The position numbers and the translations under genes were made by a program. This document shows, one piece after another, positions 29,066 to 39,502 of a DNA stretch of 64,000 nt (positions are counted from its first letter, which is position 1; every line of letters begins with the position of its first letter). The DNA is taken from NCBI GenBank assembly GCA_026981985.1, contig JALSHZ010000052.1, positions 1 through 64,000 of the forward strand, read 5' to 3'. The notes beneath the pieces were generated by a model. That model did not search any database, was not told the origin of the DNA, and was given only the letters and a program-made list of their open reading frames with translations. This DNA comes from Gammaproteobacteria bacterium (GTDB lineage Bacteria > Pseudomonadota > Gammaproteobacteria > UWMA-0217).

Positions 29066-30898
29066 TCAGTATTGGCGAATACGACGCCGGAACGCAGCGG
29101 CGAAGCCACTCATGATGCCGATGAAGGACAGCGCGAGGCTGCCGCCGCCACCGCCGGACTTGGTGTCAGAGTCGCCGAGCACGGCGCTGCCGGGCAGCTT
29201 GACCTCGGTTTTCTCGTCGGTGTCCATATAGGAAGGAACGCCATCGCCATCGGCGTCAGTACATGCCGGTGCGGTGGGGCATTCGCCGTAATCCGAGATG
29301 CCGTCGCCATCCGAGTCGCCACTGCCATCCTTGGTTTCTGCCTTGTTGTCAGAATCGGCGTCGAGATAGTCGGGGATATTGTCGCCATCCTTGTCGCGAG
29401 GCTCCAGTGCATCGGCGCCGAGCTCATCGCGGGTCGGGCGTCCATCGCCATCGTCGTCCGGGTCTTCATGATCCTTGATGCCGTCACCATCGGTGTCGCG
29501 GCTGTTGGATTCCAGTGCGTCGATCACGCCATCGCTGTCGCTATCTAGCGTCGCGCCTTCCGAGGCGGTGTCGAGCTTGTCATTGTCGTCGTTGGAATCC
29601 ATGTAATTCGGCAGGCCGTCACCGTCACTATCGGCGCAGTTGGCCGGGCTGGGGCATTCCTCCTTGTCGGAGAGGCCATCCTGATCGGAGTCGCCGCTGC
29701 CATCGCTGGTGCCACCTGCGTTCTTGCTGTCGGCGTCGAGATAGTCGCGGATGCCATTGTTATCTGAGTCAGCCGGGTAGTCAGGGTTGGAGCCCAGTTC
29801 GTTCAGCGTGATATTGCCGTCGTTGTCGTCGTCGTCATCCAGATAGTTCGGATCGCCGTCGCCATCGGTGTCGATGTTGTTCGGCTCCAAATAATCCTTG
29901 ATGCCGTCGCCATCGCTGTCCTTGTCCAGCCCTTCCTGGTCATTGGGAATGCCGTCGTTGTCGGCGTCGCTGTCGTTGATATCGGCCACGCCGTCGCGAT
30001 CGGTATCGAGTAGGGTGAATGCAGATACCGATGGGCTGAAGCTGCTAACCAACGACTGTCCACCAGTGCCTGGGATGCTATCGGTCCGGGTGCGGATTGC
30101 GAGATGGTATTCAGTGGACGGTGTCAGACCTGCAATGGTGAGCTTGCTGCTGGTTTTGTCGTCCGACTTGTGAAGAACATCGTCATCAATAGAGAGATCA
30201 GCATCAGGGCTGACAATGATCTCGTACTTGCCGCCGTCGGCGGTGTAGGCGATCGGTGTCCACTCCAGTGAGATCGAATCGATGGTGGTGCCGGTCACAG
30301 CCAGGCCGGTCGGCGCTACCGTTTGCGTGGCTTGCCAGTCATCACCTTGTTTTTCGGTTAGGAATGTATCGGTATCGTCAGCGTTACTGGAACTCAGCAT
30401 GTTGTAGCTGATATCGAGCTTGGTCAGTGCCGTCAATGCTTTCATGCTGACAGGCACTGCACCTTCGAAGGCGTTGCGGTCGAGGCTCAACTCTTCGAGT
30501 TGGGTAAGCTTGCCGATGCTATCAGGAATTTTACCGCTGAAACGGTTATTCGACAGGTCGAGCACCTTGAGCTGGTCGAGGTCGCCGATTTCGACAGGCA
30601 AAACGCCTTCGAGGTCGTAGTTTGCCAGATCGAGGTGAGTGACCCTGCCGCCGGTGCAGGTGACACCTTTCCAGTCGTCACAGTGCTGGCCGGAACCCCA
30701 GCCTTCGGCGACCAGTGGGCTACTGGCTAGACCACCTGTGGCTTTCAACAGTTCGGTTAGCGCTGCCTCATCGGAAGCAGCATGCGCCGCCAACGGAAGC
30801 GCTGAAATCATTGCGATGCCCAGTGCCAGTGCGCTGAAGCTGTGCCTGCGTGGGGTAGAAGAAGTCAATACAGTGGGGGAGGGAGCGTTCATATCCAT
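29066..30898 (-). CDS. Exported LRR + FN3 + thrombospondin type 3 repeat protein with GlyGly-CTERM-like tail
   Basis: Plant-like LRRs (LKVLDLSNNRFSGKIPDSIGKLTQLEELSLDRN), FN3 segment, DxDxDG calcium-binding repeats, C-terminus SGGGGGSLALSFIGIMSGFAAAFRRRIRQY. Confidence 0.82.
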   Translation of the reverse strand: MDMNAPSPTVLTSSTPRRHSFSALALGIAMISALPLAAHAASDEAALTELLKATGGLASSPLVAEGWGSGQHCDDWKGVTCTGGRVTHLDLANYDLEGVLPVEIGDLDQLKVLDLSNNRFSGKIPDSIGKLTQLEELSLDRNAFEGAVPVSMKALTALTKLDISYNMLSSSNADDTDTFLTEKQGDDWQATQTVAPTGLAVTGTTIDSISLEWTPIAYTADGGKYEIIVSPDADLSIDDDVLHKSDDKTSSKLTIAGLTPSTEYHLAIRTRTDSIPGTGGQSLVSSFSPSVSAFTLLDTDRDGVADINDSDADNDGIPNDQEGLDKDSDGDGIKDYLEPNNIDTDGDGDPNYLDDDDDNDGNITLNELGSNPDYPADSDNNGIRDYLDADSKNAGGTSDGSGDSDQDGLSDKEECPSPANCADSDGDGLPNYMDSNDDNDKLDTASEGATLDSDSDGVIDALESNSRDTDGDGIKDHEDPDDDGDGRPTRDELGADALEPRDKDGDNIPDYLDADSDNKAETKDGSGDSDGDGISDYGECPTAPACTDADGDGVPSYMDTDEKTEVKLPGSAVLGDSDTKSGGGGGSLALSFIGIMSGFAAAFRRRIRQY

Positions 30899-31107
30899 AA
30901 GCTTGAAAATCCATGTTTGGCCGATGTGTCAGCGCTTTGTGCTGATCAGGCTATCGGCGTTTCCTGCGAAATGCCGCAAGGTTATCACAACAGGTTATTG
31001 ATAAAGAAGAAAATTGGTTGGGAGCGGTGTTGCAGATTGTGTCGCGAGAACTCGCAGGTGGTTGATTTGTGCAGTGTAAACGGGATTTGCAGCGCAATGT
31101 GAAGTGC

Positions 31108-31136
31108 TTTCCCTCCACCCGACCAGTGGAGGGAAA
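31108..31136. terminator. Perfect 11-bp-stem hairpin downstream of ppk2
   Basis: TTTCCCTCCAC-ccgacca-GTGGAGGGAAA. Confidence 0.6.
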
Positions 31137-31168
31137 TGGCGGATGATCCGTGCGCTGGACGGGAACGA

Positions 31169-32101
31169 TCAGCCGGTGAATTTGCCTTCGCGCAGGCGTT
31201 GCGCGTCCATCAACTCGATCTCACGGGCACCGGAGACGACGACATCAGGGTCGGGAACGAAGTCGAGTTCAGGGTTCAGGCGCTCGTAGGGCACGCTGTT
31301 GAGGATGACCTTCATGACATTGAGGCGCGCCAAGTGCTTGTCATTCGAACGGATGATGGTCCACGGGCAGGAGGCGGTGTGGGTTTTCTTCAGCATGGTG
31401 TACTTCACATTGGTGAACTCGTCCCAGCGTTCTTGTGCTTGCACGTCGACTTCCGACAATTTCCACTGCCGGAGCGGATCGGTCTTGCGGCGTTCGAAAC
31501 GTCGCGCCTGTTCTTCCTTGGTCACGGAGAAGTAGAGCTTGATCAGCGTAATGCCCTGGCGCACCAAGTCTTTTTCAAAACCGGGCACACCCTTCATGAA
31601 GTTCTTGTACTCCTCGACGGTACAGAAGCCGAACACAGGCTCGACCATGGCGCGGTTGTACCAGCTGCGGTCGAACAGCACAGTCTCTCCGCCGCGGGGC
31701 AGGTGAGCGACATATTTCTGGAAAAACCACTGCGTGCGTTGCTCCTCGGTGGGCTTGCCCAAGGCGACGACGCGGTAGTGCTTTTCATTCATGTAGCGGG
31801 TCACGCGGCGGATGGTGCCGCCCTTGCCGGAGGCGTCACGACCCTCAAATAGAATAACGAGCTTCTGCTTGGTGTCTTCGAGGTATCGTTGCAGCTGGAT
31901 CAGCTCCGCCTGGTAGGGTTTTAGCGCTTGTTCACGGCGATAGCGCTTTACAGCTTTGCGTGCGTCTTTTTTTAACTCGATATTCTCGCTGCGCAATTGC
32001 TGGTAGCGTTCGATCAACTCTTCCGGTGTCAGGCTGTCGCCTTCGATATCGAGGGATGGGGAGGTGATGATCTCGCTGCTTGTGGTGTCGTTCATTGGCA
32101 T
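31169..32101 (-). CDS. Polyphosphate kinase 2 family protein
   Basis: LVILFEGRDASGKGGTIRRVTRYMNEKHYRVVALGKPTEEQRTQWFFQKYVAHLPRGGETVLFDRSWYNRAMVEPV. Confidence 0.93.
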   Translation of the reverse strand: MPMNDTTSSEIITSPSLDIEGDSLTPEELIERYQQLRSENIELKKDARKAVKRYRREQALKPYQAELIQLQRYLEDTKQKLVILFEGRDASGKGGTIRRVTRYMNEKHYRVVALGKPTEEQRTQWFFQKYVAHLPRGGETVLFDRSWYNRAMVEPVFGFCTVEEYKNFMKGVPGFEKDLVRQGITLIKLYFSVTKEEQARRFERRKTDPLRQWKLSEVDVQAQERWDEFTNVKYTMLKKTHTASCPWTIIRSNDKHLARLNVMKVILNSVPYERLNPELDFVPDPDVVVSGAREIELMDAQRLREGKFTG

Positions 32102-32158
32102 TTCTCGTATTGGCGGAAGTATTTTCCGCGACTGTAATAGTTTTGGGAGGCCGACGGA

Positions 32159-33082
32159 TCAGTCGTCCGGGTCCCAGTCGATTTCGTCGTAGTTTTCCTC
32201 GTTGAATTCATAGCCACCACCGTATCGGTCGGGTACGAATGTCTGATCTGAAATCGGTGGGCGTACATAGCCACTGTGATGTGTCCGCTCCGGCAGCTCG
32301 ATTGGTTCTGGCGTGATGTCCTCGTAAGGAATGCTACTGAGCAGGTGGGAGATGCAGTTCAGGCGCGCCAGCTTCTTGTTGTCCGAAGGCACGACCCACC
32401 ATGGCGCCTGTTTGGTGTCGGTATGCGCGAACATCACGTCCTTGGCCTTCGAGTATTCCACCCAGCGCTTGCGTGATTCAAGATCCATCGGGCTGAGTTT
32501 CCACAGTTTATGTGGGCTGTGCAGGCGGCTCTGGAAACGGCGTTCCTGCTCGGCATCTGAGACGGAAAACCAGTATTTGATCAGGATGATGCCGGAGCGG
32601 ATCAACATGCGTTCGAATTCAGGGCAGGAGCGCAGGAATTCTCGGTATTCCTCGTCAGTACAGAACCCCATCACCTTTTCGACGCCAGCGCGGTTGTACC
32701 AGCTGCGATCGAGCAGCACCATTTCACCAGCAGCGGGTAGCAGGGCGGTATAGCGCTGGAAATACCACTGTGTCTTTTCCCGCTCGGTTGGTGCGGGCAG
32801 TGCCTCGACGCGACAGATCCTGGGGTTGAGATGCTGGGTGATGCGTTTGATGACACCACCCTTGCCGGCGGCGTCGCGCCCCTCGAATATGACGACGACC
32901 TTCAGGCCTTCCTGTTTGACCCAGGCTTGCAGCTTGACCAACTCAAGTTGTAGCCGGAACAGCTCCTCTTCGTAGAACTTTTTGGTGAAAGGTTTTTTCT
33001 TCTTTCCTTTCTTGCCGGGTTTTGCTTTTGCCGGGGTGTTCTTAGCTGCCTTTTTCGTGTGTTTGGTTTTGTCTTTCGACAT
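32159..33082 (-). CDS. Polyphosphate kinase 2 family protein (second paralogue)
   Basis: VVVIFEGRDAAGKGGVIKRITQHLNPRICRVEALPAPTEREKTQWYFQRYTALLPAAGEMVLLDRSWYNRAGVEKVMGF. Confidence 0.93.
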   Translation of the reverse strand: MSKDKTKHTKKAAKNTPAKAKPGKKGKKKKPFTKKFYEEELFRLQLELVKLQAWVKQEGLKVVVIFEGRDAAGKGGVIKRITQHLNPRICRVEALPAPTEREKTQWYFQRYTALLPAAGEMVLLDRSWYNRAGVEKVMGFCTDEEYREFLRSCPEFERMLIRSGIILIKYWFSVSDAEQERRFQSRLHSPHKLWKLSPMDLESRKRWVEYSKAKDVMFAHTDTKQAPWWVVPSDNKKLARLNCISHLLSSIPYEDITPEPIELPERTHHSGYVRPPISDQTFVPDRYGGGYEFNEENYDEIDWDPDD

Positions 33083-33261
33083 TTGCCAGTCCCCTAGGGT
33101 GGTGGATGCGGCGAATAGTATATCCGGCTGGGTGCATGATGGGGATTGATTTATATTAACCTCAGTAGCGAAAAGCGACAGTCGCCCCGGGACCGCCGGC
33201 ATCCTGCCGGCCCGTCGCCGTCAGGCGACTCAGCGACAGGGTCCAGGGGTTTTCGCCTGCC

Positions 33262-34119
33262 TCAATACAGCAGATTGAACATCTTGCGCCGGTATTCGGT
33301 GACCAACGGGTCGTCCCCCAGCATGTCGAATGCTTTGAGTAGCGTCTTGCGCGCGGCGTCGTCCTGAAACGTGCGATCCTTCTGCATGATGGTCAGCAGA
33401 TGCTGCATGGCAGGCTCATAGCGCTTCTCGGCCAGCAGTTTCAGCGCAAGTTGGTAGCGGGTGTCGATGTCGTCAGGATTGTCAGCGAGCCTGGCTTCCA
33501 GCTCAGCCAGGGAATCTTCGCCGCCTGCACGGGCAAACTCCAGCTCGGCCAGCATTGCCGACACTTCGGGGCTGTCACGATCGGCGATCGGCAGGCTTTT
33601 CAGCAGTTGCTCTGCCTGCTCCAGCTCGCCTTTTTCCGTCAGCAGCCGGGCCAGCGCGGTGATCACGGCAGGGCGGCCTGGGTCGATCGCATTGGCCTGT
33701 TGCAGCAGTGCCAATGCCTGATCGGTGTCACCAGCCGCAGATGCGGCTTCGGCGGCCTGAATCATCCGGTCGGACTCGCGTTCGATATGACGTTCCAGAA
33801 ACTCCCGCACCTGACTTTCGGGCAGGGCACCCATGAACTCGTCCACCGGTGCGCCGTTCTTGAACAGTTTGACGGTGGGCAGGCTGCGCACGCCGAACTG
33901 CTGGGCCAGCTGCTGATTTTCATCGGAGTTGACCTTGGCAAGAATGAACTTGCCGTTGTATTCCTCGGCCAGCTTCGACAGTACCGGCATCAGCGACCGG
34001 CACGGTGCACACCAGTCTGCCCAGAAATCCACCAGCACGGGTTGCTGCATCGAACCCTGCGTCACCACCTCGGCGAAGTTCTCGGTATTGACTTCTTTGA
34101 TATAGGGGGAATCGGCCAT
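33262..34119 (-). CDS. Thioredoxin-TPR co-chaperone (CnoX/YbbN-like)
   Basis: VLVDFWADWCAPCRSLMPVLSKLAEEY followed by TPR-like C-terminal half. Confidence 0.88.
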   Translation of the reverse strand: MADSPYIKEVNTENFAEVVTQGSMQQPVLVDFWADWCAPCRSLMPVLSKLAEEYNGKFILAKVNSDENQQLAQQFGVRSLPTVKLFKNGAPVDEFMGALPESQVREFLERHIERESDRMIQAAEAASAAGDTDQALALLQQANAIDPGRPAVITALARLLTEKGELEQAEQLLKSLPIADRDSPEVSAMLAELEFARAGGEDSLAELEARLADNPDDIDTRYQLALKLLAEKRYEPAMQHLLTIMQKDRTFQDDAARKTLLKAFDMLGDDPLVTEYRRKMFNLLY

Positions 34120-34208
34120 TGTCTCTCTTCCTGTTGGCAATAGGGTGAGTGGAGTGTGTGGTCGTGGCATCCGATTTCAAGACGTATCAGGACGCCTGTG
34201 GTTGCCGC

Positions 34209-34466
34209 TCAGGAGACGTTGGGCAGCTCGTGTTTGGAATTCATGATCCGCAGCACGGCATCGAGATGCTCGACCACTTCGCGACCGAGATTGGTGAGAT
34301 AGCCACCATCCTGCTGCGTGATCAGCCCCTTGTCGAACAGCCGCTGCGCCGCGGCGATGGCATTGTCACCAGCGCTGTGATGCACTTTGATGCCATCCAG
34401 CATGGTCGCGGATCTGAAGTGGGTGAGGACGTTCAGTTCTTCGGTAATTTCAGGCGTCAGCGGCAT
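34209..34466 (-). CDS. TIGR02647-like small protein
   Basis: MPLTPEITEELNVLTHFRSATMLDGIKVHHSAGDNAIAAAQRLFDKGLITQQDGGYLT resembles this conserved family. Confidence 0.65.
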   Translation of the reverse strand: MPLTPEITEELNVLTHFRSATMLDGIKVHHSAGDNAIAAAQRLFDKGLITQQDGGYLTNLGREVVEHLDAVLRIMNSKHELPNVS

Positions 34467-34527
34467 CTTTTCTCGGCTCCGGTCGGGTTGAATGCGCAGC
34501 AGTATAGCGCCATTTGCGGCACATGGA

Positions 34528-34746
34528 TCAGTGCGATGAGCGCGGCTTCTTCTGCATCAACCGGATGATGATGTAGATCTTTGCCGGAATCAGGAGCAAC
34601 AGGCCGCTGGTCAGCAATGAGACGATAATAAAGATACCCTGCATTCCGCCTTCATTCGCCAGTGGCGTGAACAGCAGCCAGATGCCGCTGCCGGTGATCA
34701 GAATACCGGCCACCAGCATGACGCCCATGATCTTCATCAGATTCAT
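34528..34746 (-). CDS. Small two-TM membrane protein, hypothetical
   Basis: 72 aa, two hydrophobic segments, downstream of no clear homologue. Confidence 0.45.
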   Translation of the reverse strand: MNLMKIMGVMLVAGILITGSGIWLLFTPLANEGGMQGIFIIVSLLTSGLLLLIPAKIYIIIRLMQKKPRSSH

Positions 34747-34833
34747 GGTTCATACCATAGGCGCCCCGGCTGATTTCACATTGATATCGGTCAGTAGCGC
34801 TCCAATCCGCGCGCATATCGGTCAGGCATCATG

Positions 34834-34862
34834 GTAGGGTGGCGCGCGCAGCGTGCCCACCA
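34834..34862. repeat. Dispersed repeat TAGGGTGG..GCGTGCCCACC
   Basis: Shared with 41880-41910 and 47596-47629. Confidence 0.6.
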
Positions 34863-34980
34863 CAGGCACAGGCCGTTGAGACCGTCAGAGCATGCCTCAT
34901 ACGATCCTGATGAGAACGGCATGCTGGACATTTTTCGATCGCCGGCGTTACATGGACGACAAAGGTTTTTGGAGTCTGTC

Positions 34981-37884
34981 ATGCCCGCGATGCGTTTGCT
35001 GTTGTGGTTGCTCGTTTCGTTGCTTGCCTTTGGCATTGGTGCCGCGCCAGTACGGGCGGACGGCGATCCTGCCTTGTTCAAGGGCTGGATCGAAGCGATG
35101 AAAACCGCGCCTCGCGGTCCGTTCAGACGCATTCGCTGGTTTTGCAATGATGGCGAGGTGCTGGCGCCCGAGCCTTATGCCTGCCAGCCGCATGGCGGCG
35201 GTATCCAGCACGGTCAATGGAACGATCACACATTGCGTATGCGCGCGGCGGGATACCCGGTTGCCAATGTGCTGGCCGAATATGGGCGGGATGGCGATGC
35301 CGTCGGGCAAGTCGATCGGGATCTGCTGAAGGCCATTCTTGTCGAGCGCTTTCTGGTGGCGCGTGACAATGGCTGGATTTTTCGCAAGGCACGCTTCTAT
35401 CGTGGTGCCTTGCAGCGTGAAGACGAGGCCCGTGGCGAGTCGGCGTTGGTGCGGCATTTTGCTCTGGAACTCGATCCTGACAGCTACGATTATTTGCTGT
35501 TGTGGGAAGCGACGCGTCTGCTGTCAGGAGATGGCGGCGTTGCGTTGCTGGTCAAACTGCGTGATCTGGCGACGGCGATCCACGAGCAGGATGAGGGATT
35601 CGCAACGCTGCGCGGCAAACTCCACGCGGCGCCATCCGCCGACGATGCCGAGGCGGTTCGAGACTATGCCCAGGCCCATGCCGATGATCAGACGCAACCG
35701 CTATTCGACGAGTTGGCGGCCACCATCGACGCTTTTTTCGATCCGGGGCCGCTGACGCAACGGCTGCGCAAGACGGCGCGTCACACGATATCGAAGCCAT
35801 TGCGCAGTGCATTTCTCGCTGCGGCGAAAGCGCGCCAGACAGCCGATGCTGCGAAGCGTCTGGCAGATGGCCGCCGCCTGCTGGAAATGCTGCGACGCCA
35901 GCTGGTGACGGAGCGCTCGGCGCAGCGTCGTGAACGCCTGTTGCGTACCGGCCAGGAAATCGAGAAGGATGTTTTCGCCGCCGGCAGCGAACTCCGGCAG
36001 CGGCTTGCGGCCGCCACCCGGCGGCAACGTATCGACTGGCTGCTTGATAGCGCGGGGACGTTGTACGGGGTCGGACTGCTGTCACCCCGACAGTGGCAGG
36101 GCGTACAGCAGAGCGTACAAAGGCTGCGTCAGCCACGGGTCAATCTGAACACCTACCGGCAGGAACTGCGCTATCTGGGACGTGTGCCGCGCTGGTCAGC
36201 GCGGCTGCTCGACTATCAGTTTGACGCCACCATCGAAAAGTTCAGCCGGATCGAGCCGCTGGCCAGGCAGTATATCCCCGCGCGACTGCGTGGCAGCGTG
36301 CTGTCTTTCTACAGCGTCGTGCTCGACAGTCTACAACGCGATGCCGACCGCCTTGCCGGGGTGTCGAGCGAACTGTTCGGAATCCGTGTCAGCCAAGGCC
36401 TGCGTGCCTTGAACAGCGGTATGGCGCGGGGTCGTCTGCTGCGGCCGGAAGCGGGCAAACCGCTGGCCGAAGATGGTATCTACCTGCTCGCCGAAACCAC
36501 CGCTGAACTGACCCCGGTAGCGGGCATCATCACGCTCGATGAAGGCAATGCGCTGTCGCATGTGCAGCTGCTGGCAGCCAACCTGGGGATTCCGAATGTG
36601 ATCGTCTCGCCTGCGTTGCTGCCGTAGCTGCGTGCCCAACTTGGTGAGCAGATCGTGCTGGCGGTTAGCCCCGGTGGCGTGGTGCAGATTGCGCGCGACG
36701 GCCCGCAATGGGATGGCGTGTTCGAGCGCAACGGGGTGCCTGATACGCCGTTACGGCCAGATCGTGGCAAGCTCGACCTCGATGTTCGCCAGTTTATCCC
36801 GTTGCAACGGCTGCGGGCAGTGGATTCGGGAGTGATCGTGGGGCCAAAGGCCGCCAACCTGGGTGAGCTGAAACACTTTTTCCCCGCCGCCGTCGCGGAC
36901 GGAGTGGCGATCCCGTTTGGCCGTTTCCAAGCCTTTCTCGATCGACCAATGGGCAATACCGGCATGACTGTTTTTGAGTGGATGACGGCGTGGTACCGCT
37001 ATCTCGATACGCAGCAGGGAGAGGCCAAGGCCGCAGCGACGTTGAAGTATCTGAAGCAGCTGCATGGCTGGATCGAACGGGCCGACCCGGGGGAGGATTT
37101 TCGTCGCCAGCTCTCCACTGCGCTGCAACAGGTGTTTGGCGATAGCGAGCAACAGCGGCTGTTTGTACGCAGTGACACCAATGTCGAGGATCTGCCGGGT
37201 TTCACCGGCGCGGGACTGAACCTCACGGTGCCGAACGTGGCCGGTATGGATGCGCTGATACGCGCGATCATGCGGGTTTGGGCATCGCCGTTCACGCCAC
37301 GCGCTTTCGAGTGGCGCCAGCAACGTATGGAGAACCCGATCGAGGTCTACCCCTCGGTGCTGCTGCTGGAAACGGTCGCGGTGGATAAATCTGGCGTGTT
37401 ACTGACGTTCAATCGGATCGACGGCAGTGACGCTGCCTTCACGGTGGCTGTCGCACATGGCATTGGTGGCGTCGTTCAGGGCAGCGCTGCCGAGGAATTG
37501 CTGATCGACCGCCGTGGTGGCGGTGTCCGTCTGCTCAATGTTGCGACCCGCCCGACGATGCGCGTGACGAGTGCGGATGGCGGGTTGGTCGAAGTGCCAG
37601 CCCCGAACAACGACAGGGTGCTGACCGACGACGAGATCAGGCAACTGCGACAACTCGTCGACAAGGTGGAGCGGGATCTGCCGCAATTTGATGATCAGGG
37701 CAAGCCGACGCCCGCGGACATCGAATTCGGTTTTCGTGACGGCCAGCTTGCACTGTTCCAGATTCGCCCTTATCTGCGCAGCCGCTCGGCGCGGCGCAAC
37801 CAGTATCTGCTGCGGCTCGATAGCCAGCTGGCGCTGCATGCACAGCAGTCTGTCAATATGAATGCTGTTCCCGAGGTGGAATGA
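34981..37884 (+). pseudogene. Exported PEP-utilising / pyruvate-phosphate-dikinase-like protein, interrupted by in-frame TAG at 36625-36627
   Basis: ORFs 34831-36627 and 36655-37884 are in one frame with no other stop; signal peptide MPAMRLLLWLLVSLLAFGIGAAPVRA; mobile domain LDEGNALSHVQLLAANLGIPNVIVS before the stop; GPKAANLGEL...LFVRSDTNVEDLPGFTGAGLNLTVPNV after it. Confidence 0.75.
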
Positions 37885-39149
37885 TGATGCGCTGGATTGT
37901 TTTAATGCTGCTGTTTTCTCCGGCGATATTGCGGGCTTATCCGCTCGATGGTTTCGACTACACCGGCATCGGCCGGCTGGAAGGCTATCGGCTGGCGCAG
38001 GAAGGCAAGGTGCGGGCGCGCAAGCTGCACCCCGGGGCACAGCTGCCGCTGGCGGATGTAGATATTCGTCTGCGCGACCACCGCGAGCTGGAGATCCCAC
38101 CGGTCGATCCGGCATTCAAACGCGAGATCATGGCGCTGCTGGGCAAAAACGCCAGCCGCTATTCGATTTCGATCCTCGACCTCACCGACCCCGACAATCC
38201 GGTCTATGCAGAGCATCGCGCCAACAAATCATTCAATCCGGGCAGCATCGGCAAACTGGTCGTGGCGATGGGCATTTTCAATGAACTGGCCCGTGCTTTC
38301 CCGGATGACACCGAGCTGCGCGAAGCAATCCTGCGCAGTACGGAAGTCGTCGCCGATCGCTTTATCCATGTTGACACCCACAAAGTGCCTTTCTGGCATG
38401 CCGAAAAGATGTGGCTGGAACACCGGCCACTGCGGATCGGCGACAAGGCCAGCTTGTGGGAATGGCTGGACTGGATGCTCTCGCCCAGCTCCAATGCCGC
38501 GGCATCGATCGTGATGAAACAACTGATGCTGCTGCAGAAATTGGGTCAGGGCTATCCCGGGTTCCCGGAAGATGCACGCGACTATTTCGACAAGACCAAA
38601 CCAGCCGAACTCGCCAAAGACCTGCGCCGTGTGCTCGATCGCGCCGTCACGGAAAATGGCCTGACGCTGGATGAATTGCGCCAGGGTGGTTTTTTTACCC
38701 GTGAAGGCAAACGCCGCGTCCCCACCGGCGGCAGCCGCGCCACTGTCCGCGGGCTGATGAAATTCCTGCTGCGGCTGGAGCAGGGGAAAATTGTCGATGA
38801 CTGGTCCAGTCGCGAATTCAAGCGGCTGCTGTACATGACGCAAAAACGCATACGCTATGCATCCTCGCCCGCGCTGAAATACGCCGCCGTCTATTTCAAA
38901 TCCGGCTCACTCTACAAATGCCGCCCCGAACCCGGATTTACCTGCGGAAAATACCGCGGCAACAAACTCAACCTCCTCAACTCCGTCGCCATCATCGAAC
39001 ACCCGGCCGGCCAGAAAAAAGGCCTCCACTACCTCGTCGTCGTCTCCTCAAACGTACTCAAGGAAAACGCCGCCGTCGCCCACCAAAGCCTCGCCACCTT
39101 TATTCAGCGCCTGATGCTCAAGCGTCACCCGGAAATTCCCAAAAAATGA
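37881..39149 (+). CDS. Exported serine hydrolase (class A beta-lactamase / penicillin-binding-like)
   Basis: Signal peptide; SxxK-like FNPGSIGKLVVAMGIF; SPSSNAAASIVMKQL; ATGA-type overlap with upstream gene. Confidence 0.7.
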   Translation: MMMRWIVLMLLFSPAILRAYPLDGFDYTGIGRLEGYRLAQEGKVRARKLHPGAQLPLADVDIRLRDHRELEIPPVDPAFKREIMALLGKNASRYSISILDLTDPDNPVYAEHRANKSFNPGSIGKLVVAMGIFNELARAFPDDTELREAILRSTEVVADRFIHVDTHKVPFWHAEKMWLEHRPLRIGDKASLWEWLDWMLSPSSNAAASIVMKQLMLLQKLGQGYPGFPEDARDYFDKTKPAELAKDLRRVLDRAVTENGLTLDELRQGGFFTREGKRRVPTGGSRATVRGLMKFLLRLEQGKIVDDWSSREFKRLLYMTQKRIRYASSPALKYAAVYFKSGSLYKCRPEPGFTCGKYRGNKLNLLNSVAIIEHPAGQKKGLHYLVVVSSNVLKENAAVAHQSLATFIQRLMLKRHPEIPKK

Positions 39150-39310
39150 GTGGCACGAAGTTACATAAACCTTGGTGCTGGGATGAAATCCAGCGCGCTG
39201 CCGTCCCTGGCACTGGATTCCGGCGTCCTGCCGGAAAGACGGGGGAGATCCAAAAAAAAGCGGAAAGGTCCTGGATACAAATAGTGGCTAATAGTGGCTG
39301 ACTGACCGAC

Positions 39311-39449
39311 CCCTGGGACCGCCGGCATCCTGCCGGCCCGTCGCCGCCAGGCGACTCTCCCCACCCCCCCTACAGCTCCCGCGAAGCAAAATCCGCCAGC
39401 CGCGACCGTTCCCCGGCCATCAATGTGATGTGCCCGCTGTGTTCCCAGG
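39311..39449. repeat. Partial duplicate of phoH 3' end plus downstream hairpin (copy 1, remnant)
   Basis: About 93% identical by eye to 40162-40296; its reverse complement still encodes WEHSGHITLMAGERSRLADFASREL-stop. Confidence 0.88.
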
Positions 39450-39502
39450 TTATCGACTGACATGACTATATTGACAAATGATGTACAAACGATTTCAATC
39501 GA

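Noticed and set aside
38880-39150. C-rich strand bias at the end of the serine hydrolase gene
   Set aside because: Reading frame is intact and the bias could be local codon preference; cannot be quantified here.
5100-39480. Similar strings CATGACAATATTGACAAA (about 5107) and CATGACTATATTGACAAA (about 39460)
   Set aside because: Short AT-rich promoter-like match between unrelated genes; likely chance or generic -35 elements.
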